Shown piece after piece: positions 17,507 to 26,364 of a DNA stretch of 64,000 nucleotides. This DNA comes from Pedobacter jeongneungensis. GTDB taxonomy: Bacteria > Bacteroidota > Bacteroidia > Sphingobacteriales > Sphingobacteriaceae. The position numbers and the translations under genes were made by a program. Under the pieces are notes generated by a model. The model was not told the origin of the DNA, searched no databases, and saw nothing but the letters and a program-made list of their open reading frames with translations. Every line of letters begins with the position of its first letter. The stretch's first letter is position 1. The stretch is taken from assembly GCF_000633455.1 (NCBI RefSeq), contig NZ_AYMG01000028.1:186001-250000 (forward strand), in the 5' to 3' direction.

Positions 17507-18472
17507 TTATTTCCATCCTTTAACCCACTCCGCCTGTGCAGCTTCATCATGAAAAGTCCAGGCTACAAAGCGGCTAATTTTTTGTCCCTGGCTCATTTGC
17601 ACGGTACGTACTTCAAAAGCATCTGCCTTAACCAAATTATTATAAATACTTTTTAGGTTTGCACTTTTCGAAACCAGTGAGCTGAACCATAAAACCTGAT
17701 TTTTGATTTGCGCACTCTGAATAATGATCTGCTCAACAAAGGCACGTTCGCCACCCGGGCACCAAAGCTCAGCCTTGTTTCCACCAAAGTTTAGTACGTG
17801 TTTTACTTCCTTTTCGTTTCCGCCAAGGTTACGCCATTTCTGACGGGTGCCCTGCTCGGCTTCTTTTAAAGAAGCATGAAATGGCGGGTTACAAACAACG
17901 GCATCGAAACGCTCTGTTCTACCCACAATTCCTCTAAAAATACCCATTTTTGATGCTTGCTGACGGATTTCTATAGCACCTTGTAATGGCTTGTTGGCTT
18001 CGATAATGCGTTTTGCCGATTCAACCGAAAGTGGATCTATTTCTGAACCCACAAAGCTCCAGCCATATTCCTGGTGACCGATAATCGGGTAAATACAGTT
18101 AGCACCTACGCCGATATCCAGTACATTGATTTTAGCACCTTTTGGATTTTTACCTTTATTGCTTGAGCCCAAAAGATCGGCTATATAGTGGATATAATCT
18201 GCCCTGCCCGGAATAGGCGGACAAAGAAAATCAGCAGGAATATCCCATTGCTGGATATCGTAAAAATATTTTAATAATGCCCTGTTAAGTGCTTTTACGG
18301 CATTTTGATCTGCAAAATCGATAGAATCGTCGTTATGCTCGTTTTTAAAAACGAAACGTCTTAAATCTTTTGAAGTTGCAATAAGTTGTTTGAAATTGTA
18401 ACGCGAACGATGTTTGTTGCGTGGGTGTAACTCGCTCTTTTCTTTGCGGTTATTTTGTTCTTCTTGAGCCAA
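17507..18472 (-). CDS. rlmF: 23S rRNA (adenine(1618)-N(6))-methyltransferase
   Basis: The 321-residue protein methylates A1618 of 23S rRNA using SAM. The N-terminal block KSELHPRNKHRSRYNF, the SAM region VLDIGVGANCIYP, the N6-adenine motif NPPFHAS and the block NFGGNKAELWCPGGE are all characteristic. The start appears to be TTG at 18472; there is no in-frame ATG between it and the upstream stop, and the conserved block lies only 13 residues in. Upstream is a -7-like element. The gene looks monocistronic. Confidence 0.93.
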   Translation of the reverse strand: MAQEEQNNRKEKSELHPRNKHRSRYNFKQLIATSKDLRRFVFKNEHNDDSIDFADQNAVKALNRALLKYFYDIQQWDIPADFLCPPIPGRADYIHYIADLLGSSNKGKNPKGAKINVLDIGVGANCIYPIIGHQEYGWSFVGSEIDPLSVESAKRIIEANKPLQGAIEIRQQASKMGIFRGIVGRTERFDAVVCNPPFHASLKEAEQGTRQKWRNLGGNEKEVKHVLNFGGNKAELWCPGGERAFVEQIIIQSAQIKNQVLWFSSLVSKSANLKSIYNNLVKADAFEVRTVQMSQGQKISRFVAWTFHDEAAQAEWVKGWK

Positions 18473-18516
18473 TGTGCTATGGATTAATTAAACAAGCTGT
18501 GTGCATGTTTCTGCTA

Positions 18517-18524
18517 CAAAGATA
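18517..18524 (-). promoter_or_regulatory. Putative -7 element of rlmF
   Basis: TATCTTTG on the minus strand, followed by TAGCAGAAAC, about 45 nt before the TTG start. No TTTG is seen at 19-21 nt upstream. Confidence 0.45.
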
Positions 18525-18678
18525 CATAAAAAAGGTTGAAGGCGTGAAGGGTCACCGTTGGAAGGTTAAAAGGTTGGAAAGTTTAAATATGCACTAAGGG
18601 TTGGGAGTACCGCTACCAGGCGCTTTAGGTTATGCACACAAAACTGAAAACTCCAAACTGAGAACTCCAAACTCTAAG

Positions 18679-19965
18679 CTAAACTTCCTCACCTTTCTCT
18701 ATCATCACAGGCTGAATGGCCTTTAAATACTTTTCTTCATCAAACTGGTTTTCGCTTTTGGCGATTACAATTGTAGCAATACCGTTGCCGATTACGTTGG
18801 TGATGGCCCTTGCCTCACTCATAAAACGGTCTACACCAATCAATATGGAAATGTGTTCTATCGGCATAATTTTTAGAGCAGTTAATGTAGATACCAAAAC
18901 AATAAAACCACTTCCTGTTACCCCTGCTGCACCTTTAGAGGTTACCATGAGTACGCCTAAAACCGTAATTTGCTGCCCTAAGGATAAATCGACATGAAAA
19001 ACCTGACAGAGAAATATAACCGACATGGCCAGATAAATGGCCGTACCATCGAGATTAAATGAATAACCGGTAGGAATTACTAAACCCACAACCGATTTAT
19101 CGCAGCCGATGGATTCCATTTTCTGCATCATACTTGGCAAAGCCGATTCGGAAGAAGAAGTGCCCAACACAATTAAAATTTCCTGGCGGATGTATTTTAA
19201 GTATTGCCACAAACTAAATTTATAGTACCTACAGATTCCGTTTAACACAATAAAAATAAACAGGATACAGGTTAAATATACCGAACCCATCAATTTAGCC
19301 ATTCCTACTATACTTTCCAGGCCATGCGTACCGATGCTAAATGCCATCCCACCGAATGCACCAATGGGCGCTAAACGCATAATTACCTTCATAATTTTAA
19401 AAAGCACTTTCGATATTTTATCAAAAGCATTTAAAACACTGGTTCCTTCACCGCCCAATTTATTCAGTCCGTAACCAAAAAGAATGGCAAAAAGCAAAAT
19501 CTGCAGGATATTTCCCTCTGCAAAAGCAGCAATTACATTATGCGGAATAATGTGAAGAAAAAATTCTGCCCAGTTCATCTCTTTGGCCTGCTCGGCATAA
19601 CCAACAATTTTGCTGGCATCGCCTCCTTTGGCTATCATTCCGGCACCAGGTTTTAAAACATTGGCCACCAACAAACCGATTGCAATGGCCACTGTACTTA
19701 CGATTTCGAAGTATAATAGTGCTTTACCGCCTACCCTGCCTACCTTTTTCATATCGCCCATGTGTGCGATGCCCAAAACAATGGTAAAGAATATAATCGG
19801 AGCAATTAACATGCTAATCAGGTTAATAAAACCCTGACTGATTATTTTAGCGGTTGGCGCAAAATCAGGAAAGTAAGCACCAACATAGATTCCTATGATG
19901 ATGGCAAGTAAAACCTGAAAGGTTAAATTGGAAAATATTTTCTTTACAAATTCTATAACTGTCAT
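18679..19965 (-). CDS. dctA: C4-dicarboxylate:cation symporter (DctA-like)
   Basis: The 428-residue protein belongs to the dicarboxylate/amino acid:cation symporter family, with about eight membrane helices and two re-entrant loops. The first loop is visible as GTSSSESALPSM and the second as LDGTAIYLAM and TSKGAAGVTGSGF. The N-terminal LYFEIVSTVAIAIGLLVANV and PGAGM resemble DctA, which imports succinate, fumarate and malate with protons or sodium, rather than GltP. Substrate assignment at this level is moderate. It stands alone in the gene order. Confidence 0.85.
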   Translation of the reverse strand: MTVIEFVKKIFSNLTFQVLLAIIIGIYVGAYFPDFAPTAKIISQGFINLISMLIAPIIFFTIVLGIAHMGDMKKVGRVGGKALLYFEIVSTVAIAIGLLVANVLKPGAGMIAKGGDASKIVGYAEQAKEMNWAEFFLHIIPHNVIAAFAEGNILQILLFAILFGYGLNKLGGEGTSVLNAFDKISKVLFKIMKVIMRLAPIGAFGGMAFSIGTHGLESIVGMAKLMGSVYLTCILFIFIVLNGICRYYKFSLWQYLKYIRQEILIVLGTSSSESALPSMMQKMESIGCDKSVVGLVIPTGYSFNLDGTAIYLAMSVIFLCQVFHVDLSLGQQITVLGVLMVTSKGAAGVTGSGFIVLVSTLTALKIMPIEHISILIGVDRFMSEARAITNVIGNGIATIVIAKSENQFDEEKYLKAIQPVMIEKGEEV

Positions 19966-20052
19966 TTACTTGATGGGAGTAAGGAAATATATGAGTAATT
20001 TTTCTGTTTATTGCAAAATAGCTTTAAGCTCGACTTTAAAATAGCTATTTCG

Positions 20053-21078
20053 CTATTTATAAATACTGACTTCAATTTTACCATCAGCGGTAATTGTTCC
20101 CCTATACATGCCTTCGGTATTAAAGGGCATCGCTACATTACCCTTTTTATCTAAAGCAATCAAGCCGCCATCACCACCCATTTTACCCACTTTATCCAAT
20201 GCAATTTTCGAGGCTTCGGCAACTGACAATCCTTTATATTCCATTAAATCAGAAATGGTTTTTGCCACTACATTGCGGATGTAGAACTCGCCCCAACCTG
20301 TACAAGAAATACCTGCTGTTTCGTTATTGCAATAAGTACCTGCGCCAATAATCGGCGCGTCGCCCACACGGCCATATTTTTTGTTTGTCATGCCTCCCGT
20401 TGAAGTTCCAGCAGCTAAGTTACCTGCCTTATCTAGCGCAACGCAGCCCACTGTACCGAATTTATAATCATGATTTTTTATCCCTAAAAGTTCAGATTTT
20501 TTATTTCCATGATCGAGAACAGCTTTTGTTGAATCTTCTTTAATTGCTTTTTGCAGACCGTCCCAGCGTTCTTGTGTCCAGAAATATTTCGGATCTACAA
20601 TTTCCAAACCTGCTTCTTTGGCAAACTGCTCTGCACCCGCCCCTACCATCATCACATGTTCTGATTTTTCCATCACAGCTCTTGCTGCAGAAATCGGATT
20701 TTTAATGGTGGTTACTCCGGCAACCGAGCCTGCCATTAACGTTTTTCCGTCCATTATGGCGGCATCAAGCTCATTTTTGCCATCATGCGTAAAAACTGCA
20801 CCTTTACCTGCATTAAAATGCGGATCGTTTTCCATCACGTGAATAGTGGCTTCTACGGCATCCATACTGGTTTTTCCAGCTTTAATTTCGGCGTATCCCG
20901 CCTGCAAAGCCTGGGTTAAAACAGCTATGTAGGCAGCTTCTTTTTCAGGCGTCATGTTTTTCTTTAAAATGGTACCCGCGCCGCCATGAATAACCATTAC
21001 ATACTTTTTCTGTTGGGCAGTAACCTTTAAGGCTATCACCGAAAGCAAAAACAAGGCAATCAATTTTAATAATTTCAT
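20053..21078 (-). CDS. Isoaspartyl peptidase / L-asparaginase (Ntn hydrolase), secreted
   Basis: The 341-residue precursor has a signal peptide (about residues 1-21, ending VTA|Q). The IaaA family fold follows, with HGGAGT, ENDPHFNAGKGAVF and the autocleavage site at FG|T209VGCVALD. The new N-terminal threonine is the nucleophile. GTSTGGMTNKKYGRVGDAPI is characteristic. It cleaves isoaspartyl dipeptides and asparagine, here probably in the periplasm. It lies 58 bp downstream of the ABC transporter gene and could be co-transcribed. Confidence 0.92.
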   Translation of the reverse strand: MKLLKLIALFLLSVIALKVTAQQKKYVMVIHGGAGTILKKNMTPEKEAAYIAVLTQALQAGYAEIKAGKTSMDAVEATIHVMENDPHFNAGKGAVFTHDGKNELDAAIMDGKTLMAGSVAGVTTIKNPISAARAVMEKSEHVMMVGAGAEQFAKEAGLEIVDPKYFWTQERWDGLQKAIKEDSTKAVLDHGNKKSELLGIKNHDYKFGTVGCVALDKAGNLAAGTSTGGMTNKKYGRVGDAPIIGAGTYCNNETAGISCTGWGEFYIRNVVAKTISDLMEYKGLSVAEASKIALDKVGKMGGDGGLIALDKKGNVAMPFNTEGMYRGTITADGKIEVSIYK

Positions 21079-21136
21079 CTTCCTGTTGGATTTAAGAAGC
21101 TGTTAAATTAAGAAAATCCTTGAAAATAAATGAGTT

Positions 21137-22906
21137 TTAAACTTTAGCGATGCCTTTCGAAGAAAACTGCAGATCGTAAAGCTTTTTGTAATAACCGTTT
21201 AACTTTAACAACTGTTGGTGTGTGCCTTTTTCTTTGATTTCGCCTTTATCGAGCACAATAATCTGATCTGCCTTCTGGATGGTCGATAAACGGTGGGCAA
21301 TTACGATAGAGGTGCGACCTTCCATTAAATTATCAATGGCTTTCTGGATCAACAATTCGGTTTCGGTGTCTACTGAAGAAGTGGCTTCATCCAATACCAG
21401 AATAGCAGGATTGTGCACCAATGCACGGATAAAAGAAATCAACTGCGCCTGCCCTGCCGAAAGTGTTGCCCCTCTTTCCATCACATTATATTGATAACCA
21501 CCAGGCAAACGTTCGATAAAATCGTGTGCACCTACTTTTTTGGCTGCATTTACTACTTCGGCTAGGGTAATTTCAGGATTATTGAGCGTGATGTTGTTTA
21601 AAATCGTATCCGAGAACAGGAAAACGTCCTGAAGAACGGTTGCGATGTTACTTCTCAGGTAATCCAGATCAAAATTTTCGATCTGGATGCCATCAACCGT
21701 AATATCTCCTTTTTTCACTTCGTAAAAGCGGTTCAGGATATTGATGGTAGAAGATTTACCCGCCCCAGTTGCCCCTACTAAAGCTACGGTTTGGCCTGAT
21801 TTTACTTCAAACGATAAATCTTTCAATACATAATTTTCATCATTATAGGCAAACCAAACTTTTTCGAACTTAATATTGCCGTCTAATTTGGCTGGTTTCT
21901 GTGTACCTTCATTTGGCGTGGTTTCGTCGGTATCCAAAACTTTAAATACCCTTTCGGCGCCAACCATACCCATCTGCAGGGTGTTAAATTTATCGGCAAG
22001 CTGACGGATCGGCGTAAAAACCATGCCCAGGTACATAATAAACTGCGTAATGGTTCCCGGCGTTACATCTAAAGGTTTAGAAAGAATGCTTTTTGCACCA
22101 TACCACACCAACAAACCCAGCGACATGGCCGAAATTAACTCTACTACCGGAAAAAATATAGAATAATACCAGTTAGAACGAATATTGGCATCGCGGTAGC
22201 GTTTGTTAATGGCATAAAACTTTCGGTATTCTTGTTTTTCCCTTGCGAAATACTGCACAATAGAAACGCCTGTAATGTGCTCTTGCAAAAAGGTATTCAA
22301 GTTAGAAACCTCGTTTCTGATTTCCTGAAAAGCCACTTTTATTGCCTTCTGGAATTTGCGGGTAGCCATAATCAATAACGGAATGGGTAAAAGTACCACT
22401 AAACTCAATTCCCAATCAGTATAGAGCATTACACCAACAATCACCACCACTTGCAAGCTATCACCAATCATGGAGATTAAACCCTCTGAAAAAATATCAG
22501 CAATGGTTTCCAGATCGGATACCGTGCGGGTAATTAATTGCCCGATAGGCGTTTTATCGAAATATTTAAGGCGAAGCCTGGTAATATGGTTAAAAACATT
22601 GATCCTTAAGTCGCGGATAACCGATTGCCCCAAAGTATTGGTTAAAAGCGTGTGGTTATACTGGATCAGCGTCTGCAGTACCAACATGAAGATCATGAGC
22701 ATCGTCATATTCACCAGGCCATCGTATTTTCCGGTTAAAATGTAATGATCAAGCGTATATTTTATCAAAAACGGACGAACGGGAGAAATAGCCGCCAATA
22801 GAATGGTTAAAATAACCGACCATACAAAAACGGCACGGTAAGGCTTTACATATTGAAAAATACGTTTCAGTAATCCGGTGTTATATACGTCGCCTGTAAC
22901 TGCCAT
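21137..22906 (-). CDS. ABC exporter, fused permease and ATPase (MsbA/MdlB-like)
   Basis: The 589-residue half-transporter has six membrane helices in residues 1-320 and a nucleotide-binding domain after about 345. Walker A is GATGAGKSS, Walker B is ILVLDEATSS, and the signature is LSAGQ instead of the usual LSGGQ. The H-loop is VIAHRLSTI. It probably works as a homodimer exporting lipids, peptides or drugs; the substrate cannot be read from the sequence. Confidence 0.88.
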   Translation of the reverse strand: MAVTGDVYNTGLLKRIFQYVKPYRAVFVWSVILTILLAAISPVRPFLIKYTLDHYILTGKYDGLVNMTMLMIFMLVLQTLIQYNHTLLTNTLGQSVIRDLRINVFNHITRLRLKYFDKTPIGQLITRTVSDLETIADIFSEGLISMIGDSLQVVVIVGVMLYTDWELSLVVLLPIPLLIMATRKFQKAIKVAFQEIRNEVSNLNTFLQEHITGVSIVQYFAREKQEYRKFYAINKRYRDANIRSNWYYSIFFPVVELISAMSLGLLVWYGAKSILSKPLDVTPGTITQFIMYLGMVFTPIRQLADKFNTLQMGMVGAERVFKVLDTDETTPNEGTQKPAKLDGNIKFEKVWFAYNDENYVLKDLSFEVKSGQTVALVGATGAGKSSTINILNRFYEVKKGDITVDGIQIENFDLDYLRSNIATVLQDVFLFSDTILNNITLNNPEITLAEVVNAAKKVGAHDFIERLPGGYQYNVMERGATLSAGQAQLISFIRALVHNPAILVLDEATSSVDTETELLIQKAIDNLMEGRTSIVIAHRLSTIQKADQIIVLDKGEIKEKGTHQQLLKLNGYYKKLYDLQFSSKGIAKV

Positions 22907-22910
22907 TTTT

Positions 22911-23051
22911 AGGGTTTAGGGTGTAAGGCTTAGGGTTTAAGGCCTTAAGTAATCTTAAAATTCAAATACTACTATCTTTCTATAAACTTATGGTTTAGAC
23001 TTCTCTTTTTGATGGCAATCTATACACCCTCCATCTTAAACCTTCCGCCTT
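22911..23051. repeat. Repeat-rich gap between truA and the ABC exporter
   Basis: AGGGTTTAGGGTGTAAGGCT followed by TAGGGTTTAAGGCC lies at 22911-22944. Copy 4 of the stop-proximal repeat, AAGGCGGAAGGTTTAAG on the minus strand, sits at 23035-23051. The truA stop codon is the TAG in the phrase AGGTAGAAGG of this repeat. Confidence 0.65.
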
Positions 23052-23804
23052 CTACCTTATATAAGGATACTCAATCTTTACTAAATACAAACCACAGGCG
23101 GGTACCGATTGGCCGGCCTTACTGCGGTTTTTACTTTCTATTATTGCTTTAAAATCGTCTAAATTTATTTCTTTTTTGCCAATCTGCACCAATGTACCCA
23201 TAATTGCCCGCACCATGTTCCTTAAAAAACGGTCGGCCTGGATGGTAAAAACCAATCCATCTCCTTGTTCTTCGAAAACAGCTTTTGTGACCTTACAGTT
23301 ATTAGTAAAGGTTTGGGTATTCGATTTGCTGAAACAGGAAAAATCGGTATAATTTAACAAAAGTGCTGCTGCCTGGTTCATGGCCGCTACATCCAGTTTA
23401 TCTTTAATCAACCATGATCGGTTAAGTTTAAAAGGATCCTTTTCAAAGTGGAGATAATATTTATAGGCGCGTGCGGTGGCGTCAAAACGGGCATGTGCAT
23501 CATCATGTACAGGGATTATTCGCTTAGCTGCAATCTGATAGGGCAACATGGCATTAATACCAGCTATTGCATTTAAAACCTTTGTTTCATCAATGTTTTC
23601 AACATCAAAATGGGCATAAAAATCAGTTGCGTGCACACCTGAATCTGTTCTGCCACAGCCCAGTGTTTCTATCGGCTGACGGAAAAACACAGACATAGCT
23701 TTATCCAGCAATTCCTGAACGGTGATTGCGTTGGGTTGAATTTGCCAGCCATGATACAAACTGCCATCATAAGCCAATTGTATGAAATACCTTTTTTTAC
23801 TCAA
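23052..23804 (-). CDS. truA: tRNA pseudouridine(38-40) synthase
   Basis: The 250-residue protein isomerises uridines 38-40 of the tRNA anticodon arm. YFIQLAYDGSLYHGWQ opens the domain and CGRTDSGVHA carries the catalytic aspartate. FLRNMVRAIMGTL is also typical. The open frame reaches to 23888, but that part is repeat-coded and lies upstream of the promoter. The promoter at 23812-23842 predicts transcription start only a few bases before TTG at 23804. I therefore take TTG AGT AAA as the start, on a nearly leaderless mRNA. The stop TAG lies inside a dispersed repeat. Confidence 0.9.
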   Translation of the reverse strand: MSKKRYFIQLAYDGSLYHGWQIQPNAITVQELLDKAMSVFFRQPIETLGCGRTDSGVHATDFYAHFDVENIDETKVLNAIAGINAMLPYQIAAKRIIPVHDDAHARFDATARAYKYYLHFEKDPFKLNRSWLIKDKLDVAAMNQAAALLLNYTDFSCFSKSNTQTFTNNCKVTKAVFEEQGDGLVFTIQADRFLRNMVRAIMGTLVQIGKKEINLDDFKAIIESKNRSKAGQSVPACGLYLVKIEYPYIR

Positions 23805-23811
23805 AGCGATG

Positions 23812-23842
23812 CAAAAATACAGTTTAAGGGGGAAAGGGCAAA
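23812..23842 (-). promoter_or_regulatory. truA promoter, Bacteroidota sigma-A type
   Basis: On the minus strand TTTG (23839-23842), exactly 19 nt, then TATTTTTG (23812-23819). Transcription should begin at about 23805-23808, at or next to the start codon. Confidence 0.8.
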
Positions 23843-23978
23843 GCGCTGAGTAGGGCGTTTGGCGTTGGGAGTATGGCGTTCGGTGCAAAATCTATCACAA
23901 AAATATAAATTAATGCTTTTTAACGATCCCTGCTCCTATCTGAACACTTTAATCTTTCTTTCTTTTCTCAAAAAAAGC

Positions 23979-23986
23979 TAGATTTG
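23979..23986 (+). promoter_or_regulatory. Putative -7 element of the DUF4293 pair
   Basis: TAGATTTG fits TAnnTTTG, with TTTC rather than TTTG 19 nt upstream. The leader to the ATG at 24007 would be about 15 nt. Confidence 0.55.
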
Positions 23987-24006
23987 TTCTTATATATTTT
24001 ACATTC

Positions 24007-24474
24007 ATGATACAAAGAATACAATCGATCTGGTTTTTTTTAGCTGCTTTAACTTTAGTTTTAATGTTGTTTTTGCCTATTGCCAGTAAACAAATAACGG
24101 GGGCCGAAACTGCAGTGTACTCAAGTGGCTTATTTCAGATTATCGCAGGAAAAGCAGGTTCTCCCTTCAAAATACAATCATTTTTACCCTTGTTGATCAC
24201 CAACATTGCCATTGCGATCCTTTGTTTTATCAATATTTTCAATTACAGAAAAAGAACCTTTCAAAAACGTTTTGCTGTTATTTCGATCATATTGATCGGT
24301 GGTTTCGCTTTTTGGTGCAGTATTTATGCAAAAAAATTGCCTGGAGGTATTGAAGGTGCCAGTTTTGGTATTGGTGCTTACATACCTGCTTTAGCTATCT
24401 TATTTATTGTATTAGCTATTTTTGGAATTAATAAAGATGAAAGGTTGATCCGTTCGGCTGAAAGATTGAGGTAA
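24007..24474 (+). CDS. DUF4293 family membrane protein, first copy
   Basis: The 155-residue integral membrane protein begins MIQRIQSIWFFLAALTL, the typical opening of DUF4293. It has four predicted hydrophobic helices (about 8-25, 58-78, 90-107 and 124-140) with a basic KRTFQKRF loop. DUF4293 is nearly confined to Bacteroidota and its function is unknown. Its stop overlaps the ATG of a second copy (TAATG), so translation is probably coupled. Confidence 0.82.
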   Translation: MIQRIQSIWFFLAALTLVLMLFLPIASKQITGAETAVYSSGLFQIIAGKAGSPFKIQSFLPLLITNIAIAILCFINIFNYRKRTFQKRFAVISIILIGGFAFWCSIYAKKLPGGIEGASFGIGAYIPALAILFIVLAIFGINKDERLIRSAERLR

Positions 24475-24944
24475 TGCTGCAAAGAGCTCAAACAATGTTG
24501 TTTTTATTAGCATCAGTAACATTAGCAGCAATGTTCTTCTTTCCTATATTAGATAAAAATGTAAATGGAATTCAACTACCAGTACTATACACAAAGGGCT
24601 TTGCTTCAAGCTGGGATACTGGTGAATTTATTACAGTAAAGATTACACCTGTATACTCATTGTTAATTGCTAACATCACCTTAGTTCTTCTTTGTTTCAT
24701 CAATATTTTCAATTATAGAAAAAGAGTCTTTCAAAAACGCTTTGCTGTAGTATCGATCATATTAATTGGCGGTTTTTCCTTTTGGTGCAGTGTTTATGCA
24801 AAAAAATTGCCTGGAGGTATTGAAGGCGCCAGTTATGGTATTGGTGCTTATTTACCCACTTTAGCTATCTTATTTATTGTATTAGCTATTTTTGGAATTA
24901 ATAAAGATGAAAGATTGATCCGTTCCGCAGAGCGATTGAGGTAA
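24474..24944 (+). CDS. DUF4293 family membrane protein, second copy
   Basis: The 156-residue paralogue starts on the last base of the first copy's stop codon. Its C-terminal half (from CFINIFNYRKR onward) is almost identical to the first copy in protein and close in DNA, while the N-terminal halves have diverged. This fits a tandem duplication followed by gene conversion or selection on the C-terminal half only. No function is known. Confidence 0.8.
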   Translation: MLQRAQTMLFLLASVTLAAMFFFPILDKNVNGIQLPVLYTKGFASSWDTGEFITVKITPVYSLLIANITLVLLCFINIFNYRKRVFQKRFAVVSIILIGGFSFWCSVYAKKLPGGIEGASYGIGAYLPTLAILFIVLAIFGINKDERLIRSAERLR

Positions 24945-25031
24945 TAGCGGGAAGTGGCTGGCGTTTAGAGGCAATTTAACGATTCAAATTCGACTTATCG
25001 CTAGGATACAACATGCGTTATTGTAGGAGAT

Positions 25032-25099
25032 CGTCATTCCCAACTTGATTGGGAATCTTGGCATTTTGCATTACGATTCCCGCCTGCGCGGGAATGACG
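25032..25099. repeat. GTCATTCCC hairpin repeat
   Basis: CGTCATTCCCAACTTGATTG then GGAATC on the left and GATTCCCGCCTGCGCGGGAA then TGACG on the right form a nested palindrome. A related copy lies at about 32671-32741. Confidence 0.7.
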
Positions 25100-25212
25100 C
25101 ACTTTTCATTTAATCATTCGAAGACTGAAAAGCATGACTAATAAAGGAATTGTATTTTACTCCATGCAATTTCAATTGACCAATTTCAACAATTAACCAG
25201 TTAACCCTAAAT

Positions 25213-26298
25213 TTATTTCAACTCCTCTATCCCCAATTTCACCGCAAGTTCATTCAAATCTTTTACCACCACATCAATTAACGGGATACCGCTTATTTTT
25301 CTTTCCTGTTCAAATTCATGTTCAGGCTCTCCGGGAATAATTACTTTTTTATCAGGATCGATTGTTTTAGCGCTTTTGAAACGTTCTACCCAGTTATCCA
25401 GGTGATCTTTAAATTCGGCAGCCGGCCTGAAACCATCAACACGCATAGCACCTAAAAAGTGACCGAGACCTTCGCCAACCGGATTTGCAGAAGGCTCTAA
25501 GAAAGCTACAAAAGGTGGCACCCAAGGACCATAATTGGCACCAGATAATACCGCTGATAAAATATCGACGGTTGCGCTTAACCCATAACCTTTATGGCTT
25601 CCATGATCTTTATCACTGCCCAGAGGTAATAATGAACCTCCGTTTTTTAATTCGTTCGGATCGGTAGAGTTTTCTCCGTTTTTATCCTGGACCCAGCCAT
25701 CGGGGATACTTTTATTGGCACGTTGGGCAATTTCGAGCTTACCGTTTGCGGCAGCAGCAGTGGCCATATCAACAATTACCGGTGGATATTTTCCCGCCGG
25801 GAAGGCATAACACATCGGGTTTGTTCCCAATAAACGTTCGTTGGCATAAGTTGGCGCAACCAGCGGACTGGCATTCGTCATGCTGATCCCGATCATATCT
25901 TTTTCTACAGCCATTAAAGCATGGTAACCGGCAATACCAAAATGGTTCGAATTTTTGACTGAAACCCATCCACTTCCATATTTTTCAGCCTTTTCGATAG
26001 CAACTTTCATCGCAAATGGCGCAACAACCAAACCTAAACCTGCATCGCCATCCACCGTTGCCGTAGTTGGCGTTTCGTATACGATTTTAATATCGGGCGT
26101 AGCGTTGATCCTTTTCTTTTCCCAAAGCCGAACGTAACCACTTAACCGGGCCACACCATGCGAATCAATCCCACGTAAATCTGAACGGATTAACACATCA
26201 GTTGCTAAATCGGCATGCGTATCGGAACAGCCCATTTTTTTAAAAACGCTGTAAGTGAAAGCTCTTAGGTTGGTTTCGGTAAAGGTGAAGAAGTTCAT
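25213..26298 (-). CDS. Malate/L-lactate dehydrogenase family oxidoreductase (Ldh_2)
   Basis: The 361-residue protein belongs to the LDH2/MDH2 family of NAD(P)-dependent 2-hydroxyacid dehydrogenases (malate, ureidoglycolate, sulfolactate and similar). DSHGVARLSGYV near residue 50, NSNHFGIAGYHA and DKDHGSHKGYGLS are characteristic. The exact substrate cannot be decided from sequence. It lies 66 bp downstream of bshC on the same strand; the gap contains a GACTCCGGACTTC-type repeat. A link to bacillithiol metabolism is not established. Confidence 0.85.
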   Translation of the reverse strand: MNFFTFTETNLRAFTYSVFKKMGCSDTHADLATDVLIRSDLRGIDSHGVARLSGYVRLWEKKRINATPDIKIVYETPTTATVDGDAGLGLVVAPFAMKVAIEKAEKYGSGWVSVKNSNHFGIAGYHALMAVEKDMIGISMTNASPLVAPTYANERLLGTNPMCYAFPAGKYPPVIVDMATAAAANGKLEIAQRANKSIPDGWVQDKNGENSTDPNELKNGGSLLPLGSDKDHGSHKGYGLSATVDILSAVLSGANYGPWVPPFVAFLEPSANPVGEGLGHFLGAMRVDGFRPAAEFKDHLDNWVERFKSAKTIDPDKKVIIPGEPEHEFEQERKISGIPLIDVVVKDLNELAVKLGIEELK

Positions 26299-26317
26299 TT
26301 TAGGTATCGAATAATAG

Positions 26318-26361
26318 GTATCAAGATTGACTCCGGACTTCAGACTGCCGACTCCGGACTA
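26318..26361. repeat. GACTCCGGACTTCAGAC repeat
   Basis: GACTCCGGACTTCAGACTGC then CGACTCCGGACT, between bshC and the dehydrogenase. It is a relative of the repeats around 4771-5498. Confidence 0.55.
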
Positions 26362-26364
26362 ATT

